Assembly: GCA_027315345.1 (NCBI GenBank)
Contig: DAHUYE010000083.1
Span: forward strand, 40,295 to 104,294
Reading direction: 5' to 3'
Length of the DNA stretch: 64,000 nt
DNA from: Actinomycetota bacterium
GTDB lineage: Bacteria; Actinomycetota; Acidimicrobiia; Acidimicrobiales; JAJPHE01
The notes beneath the pieces are model-generated. The model saw nothing but the letters and a program-made list of their open reading frames with translations, made no database searches and was not told where the DNA came from. The number at the start of each line of letters is the position of its first letter. The stretch's first letter is position 1. Below, one piece after another: positions 55,784 through 63,730 of the stretch. The position numbers and the translations under genes were made by a program.

Positions 55784-56862
55784 TGCAGATCAACCAGGTA
55801 ATGGTGTCGGCCCGGCCCGGGGACGCCATCACCACTTCGGCGCTGGAATTGAGAGCCCTGCTGCGCCGGGTCGGCCGGTCGGAGATCTTCTCCCGTTACG
55901 TACACGGGAGCCTGCACCACGATGTGTGGGAACTCAAGGATTCGGATTGGCTGGCCTCGGAGAGCCCCGAGGACGACATGATCGTGTTCCATGCCTCCAT
56001 CGGGGAGCCCGACGTGGACAGGTTCCTGGCCGGCCGGCCGGAGCGACTGGTCGTCTATTACCACAACATCTCGCCTGCGGAGCTGTTCTACGAGTACGAC
56101 CCGCATTTGGCCGGGCTTCTGGAGAGCGGGCGGCGGGAGCTGTCCCGCCTGGCGGACCGGGCCGTGATGGCCGTGGCCGTCTCGGAGTTCAACGCCGCCG
56201 AGTTGACGGCCATGGGTTACCGCAACGTCCGGGTCGCCCCCCTCATCACCGATCCGTACCGCCTGAAGGCGCAGGAACCCCTGCTGGACATGCAGGCGAG
56301 ACTGGCGGCGCTGGAAGGGCCGGTCATCGTCTTCGTCGGGCAGTTACTGCCCCACAAGCGCCCGGACTTTCTGCTGGAGTCCTTTCACGTGTTGACCACC
56401 TATCTCCAGCGGCCCGCCACCCTGGTGCTGGTGGGAAACCACCGGCTGCCTCGGCTGTCCCGGGCCTTGGAGGAACTCAGCCGGGAGCTGAATCTGGACC
56501 GGGTGATCATCACCGGGGCGGTGCCCGACGCCGAGTTGGCGGCCTGGTACGGGCGAGCCGACGTGTTCGTCACCGCCAGCGAGCACGAGGGCTTCTGCGT
56601 TCCGCCGTTGGAGGCGATGGCCCAGGGGGTGCCGGTGGTGGCCCGCCGCTTTGCCGCTCTGCCCGAGACGGTCGGAGATGCCGGCATCCTGCTCGACCCG
56701 GGGGCCGGTCCCATCCAGATGGCCGAGGCCATCGCCCGGGTGCTCACCGACGACCGGTTGAGGGCGGAGATGATCGAGCGGGGTCACCGGAGGGTCGGGG
56801 CCTACGACGCGGCGGCGGCCGGTTCCGCCCTCCTACGCCATCTGGTCGAGGCGGCGGCGTGA
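55783..56862 (+). CDS. GT4-type glycosyltransferase
   Basis: 359 residues. M-Q-I-N-Q-V-M-V-S-A start, Y-Y-H-N-I-S-P near residue 89, F-V-G-Q-L-L-P-H-K-R near 184, and S-E-H-E-G-F-C-V-P-P-L-E-A near 266 (E-x7-E). It matches the proteins at 48873 and 49958 in layout. Overlaps both neighbours. Confidence 0.87.
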   Translation: MQINQVMVSARPGDAITTSALELRALLRRVGRSEIFSRYVHGSLHHDVWELKDSDWLASESPEDDMIVFHASIGEPDVDRFLAGRPERLVVYYHNISPAELFYEYDPHLAGLLESGRRELSRLADRAVMAVAVSEFNAAELTAMGYRNVRVAPLITDPYRLKAQEPLLDMQARLAALEGPVIVFVGQLLPHKRPDFLLESFHVLTTYLQRPATLVLVGNHRLPRLSRALEELSRELNLDRVIITGAVPDAELAAWYGRADVFVTASEHEGFCVPPLEAMAQGVPVVARRFAALPETVGDAGILLDPGAGPIQMAEAIARVLTDDRLRAEMIERGHRRVGAYDAAAAGSALLRHLVEAAA

Positions 56863-58070
56863 GCCGCCTCCGGGTTCTCATGGGGGTGCAGCGTTACGGC
56901 CGGGAGATCTCCGGCGGGGCGGAGCAGCTGTGCCGGGACTACGCCACCCAGCTGGTCTCCCGCGGTCACAGCGTGGACGTGGTCACCACCCGGGCCCGGA
57001 GCTACGTGGACTGGGCCGATTCCTACCCCGAGGGGGTCGAGGTCATCGACGGGGTTCAGGTCCACCGGCTCTCGGTGGCGCGGCCCCGGGACCACGTCGT
57101 CTTTGCGGGTCTGCAGAGCCGGGTGGTGGCCGGAGCCCATGCCGCCCCCTGGTACCTACAGCGGGAGTGGATGCGCCAGCAGGGTCCCAACGTGCCCGAG
57201 CTGGTGCCGTGGCTGCACAGTCACGCCGCCGGCTACGACGTCCGTGTCTTCTTCACCTACCTGTACGACACCACCTGGACCGGTCTGCCCGTGGCCGCCC
57301 ACTACGGACCCACCGTCTTCCACCCCACCGCCCATGACGAGCCTCCCTTTCGCCTGTCGCTGTTCGAGCCCCTGTTCCGCCAGGCCGATGCCTTCGGCTT
57401 TTTGACCATCGAGGAGCTCGACCTGGTGCTCCGGCGCTTCCGGTTGCAGCCTGCCCACGCCCTGCTGGGGATCGGGGTGGAGCAGGACGCCCAAGGCGAC
57501 GCCGATTCCTTTCGCCGTCGATGGGGGCTGGAGGAGCGTCCCTATCTGCTCTATATCGGTCGCATCGACCCCCACAAGGGCTCGGATGAGTTGTACGACC
57601 AGTTCCTGGCCTACAAGCAGCGCCACCCAGGGCCCCTGGCGCTGGTGTTCCTGGGTCCGGCCATCAAGGAGCTGGCCGAGCATCCCGATGTCATCGTGAC
57701 CGGGCACTTCGAGGACCAGGACCGCTGGGACGCGCTGGCCGGCTGTGTCGCCTATGTGAATCCCAGCTACTTCGAGAGCTTCTCCCGCACCCTGACCGAG
57801 GCCTGGGCCCTCCGTCGGCCGGCGCTGGTGCAGGGCCACTGCGCTGTCCTGGACGGCCAGGCCCGCCGCTCGGGAGGGGCCCTGCCCTACCGGGGCTTCG
57901 CGGAGTTCGAGGCGGGGGTGGAACTCCTCACCGGGGACACGGCCCTAGGAGACCGGCTGGGCCGCTCCGGCCGGCGTTTCATCGAGACCCACTACCGCTG
58001 GGACGAGGTGACCACCCGCTACGAGCGGCTGCTTTTCCGGGCCGCCACCACCCGGCGCCGGGCCGCCTGA
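56859..58070 (+). CDS. GT4-type glycosyltransferase
   Basis: 403 residues from GTG 56859 (overlaps the previous stop). V-Q-R-Y-G-R-E-I-S-G-G-A-E-Q near residue 10, T-A-H-D-E-P-P-F-R-L near 160, Y-I-G-R-I-D-P-H-K-G near 230, P-S-Y-F-E-S-F-S-R-T-L-T-E near 303. Paralogue of 51091-52317. Last gene of the plus-strand cluster. Confidence 0.87.
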   Translation: MSRLRVLMGVQRYGREISGGAEQLCRDYATQLVSRGHSVDVVTTRARSYVDWADSYPEGVEVIDGVQVHRLSVARPRDHVVFAGLQSRVVAGAHAAPWYLQREWMRQQGPNVPELVPWLHSHAAGYDVRVFFTYLYDTTWTGLPVAAHYGPTVFHPTAHDEPPFRLSLFEPLFRQADAFGFLTIEELDLVLRRFRLQPAHALLGIGVEQDAQGDADSFRRRWGLEERPYLLYIGRIDPHKGSDELYDQFLAYKQRHPGPLALVFLGPAIKELAEHPDVIVTGHFEDQDRWDALAGCVAYVNPSYFESFSRTLTEAWALRRPALVQGHCAVLDGQARRSGGALPYRGFAEFEAGVELLTGDTALGDRLGRSGRRFIETHYRWDEVTTRYERLLFRAATTRRRAA

Positions 58071-58081
58071 TCCCTCCGGTC

Positions 58082-58110
58082 CGGGCCTGATCGGTCAGAT
58101 CCCCGGCCCG
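58082..58110. terminator. nested hairpins between convergent operons
   Basis: CGGGCC (58082-58087) pairs with GGCCCG (58105-58110), enclosing CTGA-TCGG-TCAG (58087-58098). This fills the 40-bp gap between the glycosyltransferase cluster and the minus-strand DprE operon. There is no T-tract. Confidence 0.45.
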
Positions 58111-58755
58111 TCAGACCAGCGAGGGGGGAGCGTGGCGGGGCCGGGCCCGCCGGACCCGGGTGGCGAAGCGGGCCAGCTCGAGCATCTCCTTGTCCCCGGC
58201 GCTGTCTCCATAAGCCCATACCGGCACCCGGTCCGGGTCGATGCCCCCCTCGGCCATCCACTGGGTGAGGCGCCTGGACTTCTCGACGCCGCGGCAGTTG
58301 GCGCCCAGGAGCCGCCCGGTGAGCCGGCCGTCGGGCGCCGTTTCCAGCCGCGTCCCCAGGACATGATCGATGCCGAGAAGGACGGCGGCCGGGTCCAGAT
58401 AGATCTCCAGCGACGCCGACACGATGACCGTGACATGCCCGGCGTGCCGGTGGCGGTCGAGCAGTTTGCGCATAGGGGCGCTGACCATCCCGGCCACTTC
58501 GCGGGCGTAGGCCTGGGCGGCCGCCTCCACCTCGGTCGCCTCCCGTCCGGCCAGCACCGAGCGGACCAGCTCGGACTTGACGGCGTCCCGCCAGCCGCCG
58601 CCCGGCCTCCGGCCCACCACCCGCCAGGATCGGGCGAAGGCGGCGTTGACGGCTCCGGAGCCACCGATCTGGCGCAGGAACCCGAGGAAGGAATCCCGGG
58701 GCACCAGGGTTCCATCGAAGTCGAAGGCGGCCACCCCCGAGCGGGCCCCCGTCAC
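58111..58755 (-). CDS. HAD-superfamily IB phosphatase
   Basis: 214 residues. Motif I D-F-D-G-T-L near residue 12, and motif IV Y-G-D-S-A-G-D-K-E near 178, as in SerB-like and PgpC-like HAD-IB enzymes. The basal segment S-A-S-L-E-I-Y-L is near 110. It is the last gene of the operon with UbiA-type transferase, DprE1 and DprE2. A phosphatase is needed between the first two steps of that pathway (decaprenylphosphoryl-5-phosphoribose dephosphorylation), so this enzyme is a candidate; that role is inferred. Confidence 0.82.
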   Translation of the reverse strand: MTGARSGVAAFDFDGTLVPRDSFLGFLRQIGGSGAVNAAFARSWRVVGRRPGGGWRDAVKSELVRSVLAGREATEVEAAAQAYAREVAGMVSAPMRKLLDRHRHAGHVTVIVSASLEIYLDPAAVLLGIDHVLGTRLETAPDGRLTGRLLGANCRGVEKSRRLTQWMAEGGIDPDRVPVWAYGDSAGDKEMLELARFATRVRRARPRHAPPSLV

Positions 58756-58791
58756 CGGGGTCCCACCCCGCCGGCCAGAAGGATCGTCACG

Positions 58792-59550
58792 TCAGAGGGG
58801 AAGGCGGCGGAACACCGGCGTGGGCAGGTGGCGCAACACGGCCATCACCAGCCGCAAGGGCTTGGGGACCCACACCGTGGCCGAACCTCCGGCTATGGCC
58901 GCCACCACCGCCTCAGCCACCGAGTCGGCGTCGGTGGACAGCGGCGGGGGCTTGAGGCCGGCGGTCATGCGGGTGTGCACGAACCCGGGGCGCACCACGA
59001 TCACGTCCACGCCCCGATCGGCCATGGACGCGGACAGGCCCTGGTAGAAGGCGTCCATGCCCGCCTTGGAGGCCCCGTAGATGAAGTTGGAGCGCCGGGC
59101 CCGCTCCCCGGCCACCGAGGACAGGGCCACCAGGGTGCCGTGGCCCTGGGCGGCCAAAGCTTCGGCGCCGGCCACGCCGACCGACACGGCGGCGGTGGCG
59201 TTCACCTGCATGACGGAGGCGGCGGCCAGCGGGTCGTGCTCATCGGAGAGCTGGTCCCCCAGGACGCCGAAGGCCACCAGCACCAGATCGATGTCGCCCC
59301 GGCTGAAGGCGTCGGTCACCAGTCCGGAGTGGGACTCGATGTCGGTGGCGTCGAAGGCGATGGTCCTCAGGTCGGCCACCCCGCCGCGGCGCAGGTCCGC
59401 CTCGACCTCGGCCAGGCGGGCCCCGTCCCGGGCGGCCAGCACCATGCGGGAGGTGCCGGCGCCGGCCAGCTTGGCCAGCACCGCCCGGGCGATGTCCGAG
59501 GTGGCGCCGATGGCCAGCACCGATTGAGGTCTGCCCAGGGCGTCCTTCAT
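58792..59550 (-). CDS. dprE2: decaprenylphosphoryl-2-keto-erythro-pentose reductase
   Basis: 252 residues, SDR. G-A-T-S-D-I-A near residue 16 for NADH, A-F-G-V-L-G-D near 90, S-S-V-A-G near 140, catalytic Y-G-A-S-K near 156. Second half of the epimerisation that turns decaprenylphosphoryl-ribose into decaprenylphosphoryl-arabinose. ATG 59550 overlaps the dprE1 stop (ATGA). The assignment rests on the directly adjacent dprE1. Confidence 0.9.
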   Translation of the reverse strand: MKDALGRPQSVLAIGATSDIARAVLAKLAGAGTSRMVLAARDGARLAEVEADLRRGGVADLRTIAFDATDIESHSGLVTDAFSRGDIDLVLVAFGVLGDQLSDEHDPLAAASVMQVNATAAVSVGVAGAEALAAQGHGTLVALSSVAGERARRSNFIYGASKAGMDAFYQGLSASMADRGVDVIVVRPGFVHTRMTAGLKPPPLSTDADSVAEAVVAAIAGGSATVWVPKPLRLVMAVLRHLPTPVFRRLPL

Positions 59551-60980
59551 GAGGGCAGGGTATTCAACCCAGGGGCGGCTCCGGCCGGGGTCGGGGCGGC
59601 GGGGCGGGCCCGAGGCCGCGGATGGGCGGGCCGATGGCCCTCGAGCAGGCCGAGGCGGCGGGCCAGGTCGGAGTTCATCACGCCGTGGGGATCGGCTTCG
59701 GCGCGGACCCGGCGCCACTCCGGAAGCCGGGGATACATGGCTTCGATCAGTTGGGGACGCAGGCGGGAGTCCTTGGCCAGGTAGATCCGTCCCCCGGCGG
59801 AGACCACGGCCTCATCCAGTTCGTCCAACAAAGGGCCCAGGACGGCCGGGCCCACCGGCATATCCAGAGCGAGGGTCCAACCCGGCCCGGGGAAGGAGAG
59901 GTGACCGGCATTACCGGGCCCGAAGCGCTTGAGGACCCCGACGAAGGACGGGCACCGGGCCGAGGCCAACCGCTCGATGATCCGCCGCAGGGTGTCCTCG
60001 GAGCCGAAGGGAATGAGGATCTGCCACTGTAGGAAGCCCCGCCGCCCGTAGGCCCGGTTCCAGCCTTCGATCCCGTCCAGGGGATGGAAGAACTGGCCGA
60101 TGGACTGGATCGCCCCCCGCTCCCGGCGGGGAGCCCGGCGGTACCAGGCCTCGTTGAAGGCGGTGATGGTGGCCACGTTCAACAGACCGCCGGGGGCCCA
60201 CGGCGGGGCCGGCAGGGGCCGGCGCGGCGCGAAAGCCAGCGGGTCGGCGGCGGCCTCGCCCGGGAGTGCCTCGACCCCGGCGTGGTCGGCCCGGGTGACG
60301 ATCGACCGGCCCAGGCGCGCCCCCCGGCTGAGGCAGTCGATCCAGCCCACCGAATAGCGGAAGCCGTCGTCCCCGTCGCTCATGACCGCCAGGGTCTCCT
60401 CCAGGTCCGCGGTCCGGTCGGTGTCGACGGCCACCCGGCTGGTGGTCACGGGGATGAGGGCTACCTCGGCGCTGACGACCACCCCGGTGAGGCCCATGCC
60501 CCCGGCGGTGGCCCAGAACAGGGCGTCGGAGGGGGTGAGGGTCCGAGGCCCGGTGGGGGTGATGAGGCTGAGGCGGCGGACGTGGGCCATCAGGCTGCCG
60601 TCCACGTGGTGGTTCTTACCGTGGATGTCAGCTGCCACCGCTCCCCCGATGGTCACCTGACGGGTCCCGGGGGTCACCGGCACGAACCAGCCCCGGGGCA
60701 GGGCGGCCCGGATCAGGTCGTCAATGGTGGTGGCGGCGCTGACCGTGGCGATGCCCCGGCCGTCGATGGTGACGGACGCCCCCAGGGAGGTGATGGTCAG
60801 CACCGTCCCGCCGGCGTTCTGGGCGGCGTCCCCGTAGGCGCGGCCCAGGCCCCGGGCCAGGACGCCGCGCCGGCCGGTCTGCTCCAGGGCGTGGGCCACC
60901 ACGGCGGGGTCGGTGGCGGCCACCAGGTCGGCCCGGGTGGGGCTGGTCCGGCCCCAGCCCGTGAGCGATCGGCCGCTCAT
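59547..60980 (-). CDS. dprE1: decaprenylphosphoryl-beta-D-ribose oxidase
   Basis: 477 residues (M. tuberculosis 461). VAO-type FAD domain with A-R-G-L-G-R-A-Y-G-D-A near residue 43, and G-G-A-V-A-A-D-I-H-G-K-N-H-H near 117. The substrate domain ends with G-G-R-I-Y-L-A-K-D-S-R near 394 (catalytic Lys) and M-Y-P-R. The residue aligned to Cys387 of the mycobacterial enzyme is Ala371. Forms an FAD-dependent pair with DprE2 in arabinose donor synthesis. Confidence 0.93.
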   Translation of the reverse strand: MSGRSLTGWGRTSPTRADLVAATDPAVVAHALEQTGRRGVLARGLGRAYGDAAQNAGGTVLTITSLGASVTIDGRGIATVSAATTIDDLIRAALPRGWFVPVTPGTRQVTIGGAVAADIHGKNHHVDGSLMAHVRRLSLITPTGPRTLTPSDALFWATAGGMGLTGVVVSAEVALIPVTTSRVAVDTDRTADLEETLAVMSDGDDGFRYSVGWIDCLSRGARLGRSIVTRADHAGVEALPGEAAADPLAFAPRRPLPAPPWAPGGLLNVATITAFNEAWYRRAPRRERGAIQSIGQFFHPLDGIEGWNRAYGRRGFLQWQILIPFGSEDTLRRIIERLASARCPSFVGVLKRFGPGNAGHLSFPGPGWTLALDMPVGPAVLGPLLDELDEAVVSAGGRIYLAKDSRLRPQLIEAMYPRLPEWRRVRAEADPHGVMNSDLARRLGLLEGHRPAHPRPRARPAAPTPAGAAPGLNTLPS

Positions 60981-61924
60981 CTCCCACCGACGCCGTAGAC
61001 GCCCAGGGCGAACAGTCCCAGCCAGATGACCCCCAGCCCCTGCAGCATCCGGTCCCCGATGATGACGTCCTCCGGGGCGCCGCCACCGCCGCTCTCCAGG
61101 ATCAGTGAGTAGCGCAGCAGGGCCACCACGAAGGGGGCGATGGAGAGCTGGAACCAGATCGAACCAGACACGGGGTGACCCTGGGGGCCGGCCTTCTCGA
61201 AGGCCCACAGGCAGTACCCAGCCATGGCCACCGCCGAGGAGACGGAGCGCACGTAGCGGAGGTAGGACAGGGTGTACTGGCCCAGAGCGGCACGGTGCCC
61301 GGAGCGATCCTCCCCCAAGGTCTGGTACTCGCTGTAGCGCTTACCACCCACCATGAACAGCGAGCCGAAGGAGGCCACGATCAGGAACCAGTTCGACAGC
61401 GGGACCGAACAGGCCACGCCGCCGGCTATGGCCCTCAGCACGAAGCCGGTGGTGAGAGCGGCCATCTCGATCACCGGCTCCTGCTTGAGCCGCAGGGAGT
61501 AGGCCAGGGTGATGGCCACGTAGATGGCCACCACCAGGGTGGAGCGCAGCCCGAGCAGGGCGCTGAGGCCCACGGCCATCACGACCAACCCCAGCCCGGC
61601 CGACCAGGCCAGACGGACCGGGATCACCCCGGCGGCCACCGGCCGGGTGCGCTTGAGCGGGTGGAGCCGGTCGGCTTCGGCGTCGAGAGCGTCGTTGACC
61701 ATGTAGGTGCCCGAGGAAGCGGCGCAGAACAGGACGAACATGGCCAGGGCCCGGAGCACGGATCCGGGGTGGGTCAGGACCCCGGCGGCTCCGGGAGCGG
61801 CAAAGACGAGGACGTTCTTGAGCCACTGCCGGGGCCGGGCCGTGCGCACCAGCCCGCTGAGGGTGGAGCCCGGGCGGGCCGGGCCCGGCTCGATCCAGTC
61901 GGGCTCGGTGGCGGGTTCGGACAT
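60977..61924 (-). CDS. dppRS: decaprenyl-phosphate phosphoribosyltransferase (UbiA family)
   Basis: 315 residues, about eight helices. R-P-R-Q-W-L-K-N near residue 30 and the metal motif N-D-A-L-D-A-E-A-D near 82 (NDxxDxxxD), as in Rv3806c. Transfers ribose-5-phosphate from PRPP to decaprenyl phosphate, the first step of the arabinose donor pathway. ATG 61924 fits the family. Upstream frame is Arg/Gly low-complexity coded by the GC tract. A TAGCAT box (61963-61968, minus) gives a leader of about 32 nt. Confidence 0.92.
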   Translation of the reverse strand: MSEPATEPDWIEPGPARPGSTLSGLVRTARPRQWLKNVLVFAAPGAAGVLTHPGSVLRALAMFVLFCAASSGTYMVNDALDAEADRLHPLKRTRPVAAGVIPVRLAWSAGLGLVVMAVGLSALLGLRSTLVVAIYVAITLAYSLRLKQEPVIEMAALTTGFVLRAIAGGVACSVPLSNWFLIVASFGSLFMVGGKRYSEYQTLGEDRSGHRAALGQYTLSYLRYVRSVSSAVAMAGYCLWAFEKAGPQGHPVSGSIWFQLSIAPFVVALLRYSLILESGGGGAPEDVIIGDRMLQGLGVIWLGLFALGVYGVGGR

Positions 61925-61962
61925 ATCGGGACGGACCGCGCCGCTCGGGCGCAGGGACGAGG

Positions 61963-61968
61963 ATGCTA
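61963..61968 (-). promoter_or_regulatory. -10 box TAGCAT of the DprE operon
   Basis: Minus-strand TAGCAT about 39 bases before ATG 61924. The G-rich tract begins within about ten bases on its upstream side and would cover the -35 region. Confidence 0.4.
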
Positions 61969-61976
61969 CCGCCCGG

Positions 61977-62041
61977 CGCCCCCGCCCCCGCCCCCGCCCC
62001 GGCCCCCGGCCCCGACCCCGGCCCCGACCCCGGCCCCGGCC
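61977..62041 (-). repeat. GC-only tract with eleven G-runs on the operon's coding strand
   Basis: Plus strand is a series of CCCC/CCCCC runs separated by G, GG or GA, with a 12-bp tandem unit GGCCCCGACCCC. On the minus strand this gives eleven runs of four or more G, each separated by one or two bases: a strong G-quadruplex-forming sequence directly upstream of the DprE operon promoter. Confidence 0.85.
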
Positions 62042-62155
62042 ACGATGGCGGCGTCGACGGAGGGTTCCCACCCGGCGGGGGCGGGTATCTATGGGTCAAC
62101 CGGTTCTCGGGTCACCTCGGAGCGGCCCGGGGATGCCCAAAAGGAGTCACGCAAA

Positions 62156-62362
62156 ATGGCAGAGCCCCATACCTCCCCCAGTTCCACCACCCGGGACACC
62201 GAAGCCGCCGCCGCCCGGGTCGATCACGGCGCCGACCGGCCCGCCACGGCGGAGGAAGAACGCCTGGCCGAGTCCAACTCGGTCGATCCCGAGGTGGCCG
62301 AGTCCTTCAAGGCGGCCAACGAGCGGGGTGCGGCCCAGAAGGGCGAGGGCCGGGTTTCCTGA
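62156..62362 (+). CDS. small hydrophilic protein of unknown function
   Basis: 68 residues, not recognised. Rich in Ala/Glu/Thr, no Cys, no membrane segment, probably disordered or helical; contains T-A-E-E-E-R-L-A-E-S-N and P-E-V-A-E-S-F-K-A-A-N-E-R-G-A. ATG 62156 has AAGGAG at 62141-62146, nine bases upstream, and codon use is strongly G/C-ending. The frame upstream of it is only a shadow of dppRS. Confidence 0.65.
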   Translation: MAEPHTSPSSTTRDTEAAAARVDHGADRPATAEEERLAESNSVDPEVAESFKAANERGAAQKGEGRVS

Positions 62363-62382
62363 GCCCCGGCCGAGGTCGGCCG

Positions 62383-63648
62383 TCAGGGCCCGATCCGGGC
62401 CCGGGACTCGGCATCGGCCCAGGCGAAGACCCCTCGGGCCATGGTGGAGGCCTCCAGCGAGGCCCGTCGGCCGAACACGGCCGCCCGCACGGCGTGGATG
62501 CCGGCATCGTCGGGGGCGGCCAAGGCCGCCAGTTCGGCCAGGTGCCCGGCCAGGCGCAGGTCGGCATCCTCACCTGACTCGGCCAACAGGCTGGCCCGCT
62601 CGGCCAGCTTGACGGCGCCGCCGGCCAGGTCGGCCAGGGCCCGGGCCAGCTCGGCCTCCGGAGCGGGCTTGAGGTGGGCCGGATTACCGTCGTACCAGCC
62701 GCCGTACAGCCGCCAGATGTTGCGGACGATGAACTCCGGCTCGTCATAGACCGGCCGCAGATAGGGCCGCTCGAGCAGGTGAGCCGGGGCCCGGACGGAG
62801 TGGATGATCTCGTCCAAGCGGGCTCCGGCGTTCATCATGGCCACCGTCTGGTCATGCAGCGACTCGAGCAGTTCGGCCGTCTCGTTCAGAGCCAGCTGGA
62901 CCCGGTCCGCCCCGGAGATGGGAACCCCGTGGCCGGGCAACAGCAGCTCGGCGCCCAGGCCGGCCATCTCCCGTAGGGCCACAGCCCACTCCCGGGCGTA
63001 GCGCTGCACCTTCTGGGGGTTGCCCCCGTTGGGCGTGGCCCAGATGAAGAGGTCTCCGCTGCAGAGAATCTTCCGCTCCGGAATCCAGGTCCAGGTGTGG
63101 TCATCGGTCTCGCCCCGGGCGTGGTGCAACTCCAGGCCGAGCCCGCCCACCTCGACCTCCAGGCGTTCCCGGTAGGTGCGGTCCGGGTAGCGGTATTCGG
63201 TGGGCCAACGCAACCCCGGCACCTGGAACTGGCGTTGGTTGATCACGGCGTTGTACCCGGCGGTGAGGATGTAGCGATCGAAGCGGCGGGGCAGGTCCTC
63301 GTGGGCGACCACGGTCGGCATCGCCCACCCGTTGGTGGCGGCTTCCTCCTCGAAGATCGGCACTCCGAAGACGTGATCGACATGACCGTGGGAGTACACG
63401 GCGGTGTGCAGCCGGTCCGGGTTCCAGGCCCGCAGAGATTGGTGCACCAGGCCGGCCATGAACTCGCTGCCGGTGTCGACCAGGACCAGCCCGTCCGGGG
63501 TGGAGAAGGCGCTCACGTTGGCCAGGGCGTTGACGAAGGCCGCCCCCGGGCCCACCTCGGTCAGCTCGGCCGAGCCCCCGAGCGGGTGCCTCTCCACGGT
63601 GGTGAGGGTCCCGTTCCAGAGTTGGTCGGAAAGCTCCAGAGCGTCCAT
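62383..63648 (-). CDS. metallo-beta-lactamase-fold hydrolase, alkylsulfatase-like
   Basis: 421 residues. Metal site S-H-G-H-V-D-H near residue 86 (HxHxDH), H-H-A-R-G-E-T-D-D-H near 180, C-S-G-D near 201, L-P-G-H-G near 244. A helical C-terminal part from about 255 (with V-Y-D-E-P-E-F and R-L-Y-G-G-W-Y-D-G-N-P-A-H near 300-325) matches the dimerisation domain of SdsA1-type alkylsulfatases. The SCP-2-like third domain of those enzymes is missing. ATG 63648 has GGGAGG upstream. Confidence 0.85.
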   Translation of the reverse strand: MDALELSDQLWNGTLTTVERHPLGGSAELTEVGPGAAFVNALANVSAFSTPDGLVLVDTGSEFMAGLVHQSLRAWNPDRLHTAVYSHGHVDHVFGVPIFEEEAATNGWAMPTVVAHEDLPRRFDRYILTAGYNAVINQRQFQVPGLRWPTEYRYPDRTYRERLEVEVGGLGLELHHARGETDDHTWTWIPERKILCSGDLFIWATPNGGNPQKVQRYAREWAVALREMAGLGAELLLPGHGVPISGADRVQLALNETAELLESLHDQTVAMMNAGARLDEIIHSVRAPAHLLERPYLRPVYDEPEFIVRNIWRLYGGWYDGNPAHLKPAPEAELARALADLAGGAVKLAERASLLAESGEDADLRLAGHLAELAALAAPDDAGIHAVRAAVFGRRASLEASTMARGVFAWADAESRARIGP

Positions 63649-63688
63649 CCACTACCTCCCGCTACCTCTGAATGAGGTCGATCCCCGG

Positions 63689-63730
63689 TGCGCCCCCAGG
63701 GATTCGAACCCTGAACCTGCGGGTTAAGAG
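63689..63730 (-). other. 3' half of tRNA-Lys(CUU), probable attachment site
   Basis: Minus strand reads anticodon loop CTCTTAA, stem half CCCGC, variable AGGTT, T arm CAGGG-TTCGAAT-CCCTG, acceptor GGGGCGC and discriminator A. The expected 5' half (GCGCCCC acceptor, D arm, GCGGG) is missing: identity stops exactly at the anticodon loop at 63730. Such a tRNA 3' end beginning in the anticodon loop is the usual core of att sites for tyrosine-integrase elements. Confidence 0.75.

Noticed and set aside
61960..62045. CRISPR-like array or coding repeat in the GC tract
   Set aside because: Units are 6-12 bp without spacers, and the translated Arg/Gly or Pro/Ala strings lack a plausible protein context.
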